A stretch of DNA of 5,666 nt from Pseudomonadota bacterium (GTDB lineage Bacteria > Pseudomonadota > Alphaproteobacteria > Rhizobiales > Xanthobacteraceae), in contig JAEXXW010000009.1 in NCBI GenBank assembly GCA_023405565.1, positions 1-5,666 of the forward strand. The letters are read 5' to 3'. Shown piece after piece: positions 5,534 through 5,666 of this stretch (position 1 is its first letter; every line of letters starts with the position of its first letter). The position numbers were made by a program, and so were the translations under genes. Below the pieces are notes generated by a model. It was given only the letters and a program-made list of their open reading frames with translations, had not been told where the DNA came from and made no database searches.

Positions 5534-5666
5534 ATGACGAAGCAGGAATTTTTGGCTGAGATCGCGAAGGCGAATATTGACCCCGACGTATTTGGTTTGG
5601 GCGACCGGGTTCTGTTTCAAGGTTATGGTATTTGCGAAGATCATGGGTTGTGGACCGTTTTTTACA
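5534..5666 (+). CDS. Start of a small protein, possibly immunity-like, cut by right edge
   Basis: Forty-four codons are visible and the frame is still open at the edge. The protein starts MTKQEFLAEIAKANIDPDVF, an amphipathic helix followed by a short loop, then GDRVLFQGYGICEDHGLWTVFY. The combination of an MTKxEFLxxIxxxxIDP start and a Trp-x-Val-x-Tyr strand recalls small proteins of the Imm59-type immunity families, in which the strand usually continues into Ser-Glu-Arg-Gly. This is from memory of family patterns and could be wrong, so treat it as hypothetical. Base composition is about 47% GC (62 of 133), clearly lower than the neighbouring genes, and Phe, Gly and Asn codons ending in T are frequent. 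That fits recent acquisition. A good ribosome site (AAAGGA) supports the start. Confidence 0.6.
   Translation, partial: MTKQEFLAEIAKANIDPDVFGLGDRVLFQGYGICEDHGLWTVFY

Noticed and set aside
5246..5644. Minus-strand frame of 132 codons across the FAH-gene end and the right-edge gene
   Set aside because: Its translation is Arg/Ser-rich without domain features, and it runs antisense to a recognised gene end and to a frame with a good ribosome site.

Overview
The window looks like chromosomal DNA of a GC-rich alphaproteobacterium, probably a Rhizobiales/Bradyrhizobiaceae-type soil or plant-associated bacterium. This is inferred from codon use, a Bug-type solute receptor, an AraC-type regulator and a trimeric autotransporter, not from a database match. 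It holds five complete genes and two cut by the window edges. I saw no RNA gene, CRISPR array or insertion sequence.

Layout: (1) 1-544, minus strand: the first 181 codons of a trimeric autotransporter adhesin (YadA/Hia class), with a long signal peptide and seven 14-residue head repeats running off the left edge. (2) 683-1705, plus strand: an AraC-family regulator divergent from the adhesin across a 138-bp gap. (3) 1709-2377 and 2511-3203, minus strand: two tandem paralogues, each with three predicted membrane helices followed by a cyclic-nucleotide-binding fold and no DNA-binding domain. Their architecture resembles eukaryotic Popeye-domain proteins. The gap between them carries a near-perfect 12-bp-arm palindrome nested inside an 11-bp inverted repeat. 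(4) 3496-4455 and 4474-5415, plus strand: a two-gene unit of a periplasmic Bug/TctC-type binding protein and a fumarylacetoacetate-hydrolase-family enzyme, with no TctA/TctB membrane genes in view. (5) 5534-5666, plus strand: the start of a small, AT-richer gene cut by the right edge, resembling immunity-type small proteins.

Working together: the binding protein and FAH-family enzyme are the clearest partnership, pairing capture of an organic acid with intracellular breakdown of a 2-oxo or acylpyruvate-type intermediate. The AraC gene could regulate itself and the divergent adhesin, but its target is not evident. It meets the membrane cNMP gene tail to tail with a 3-bp gap, so those two are not co-transcribed. 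The most unusual content is the duplicated membrane-anchored cyclic-nucleotide-binding pair and the structured DNA between its members.
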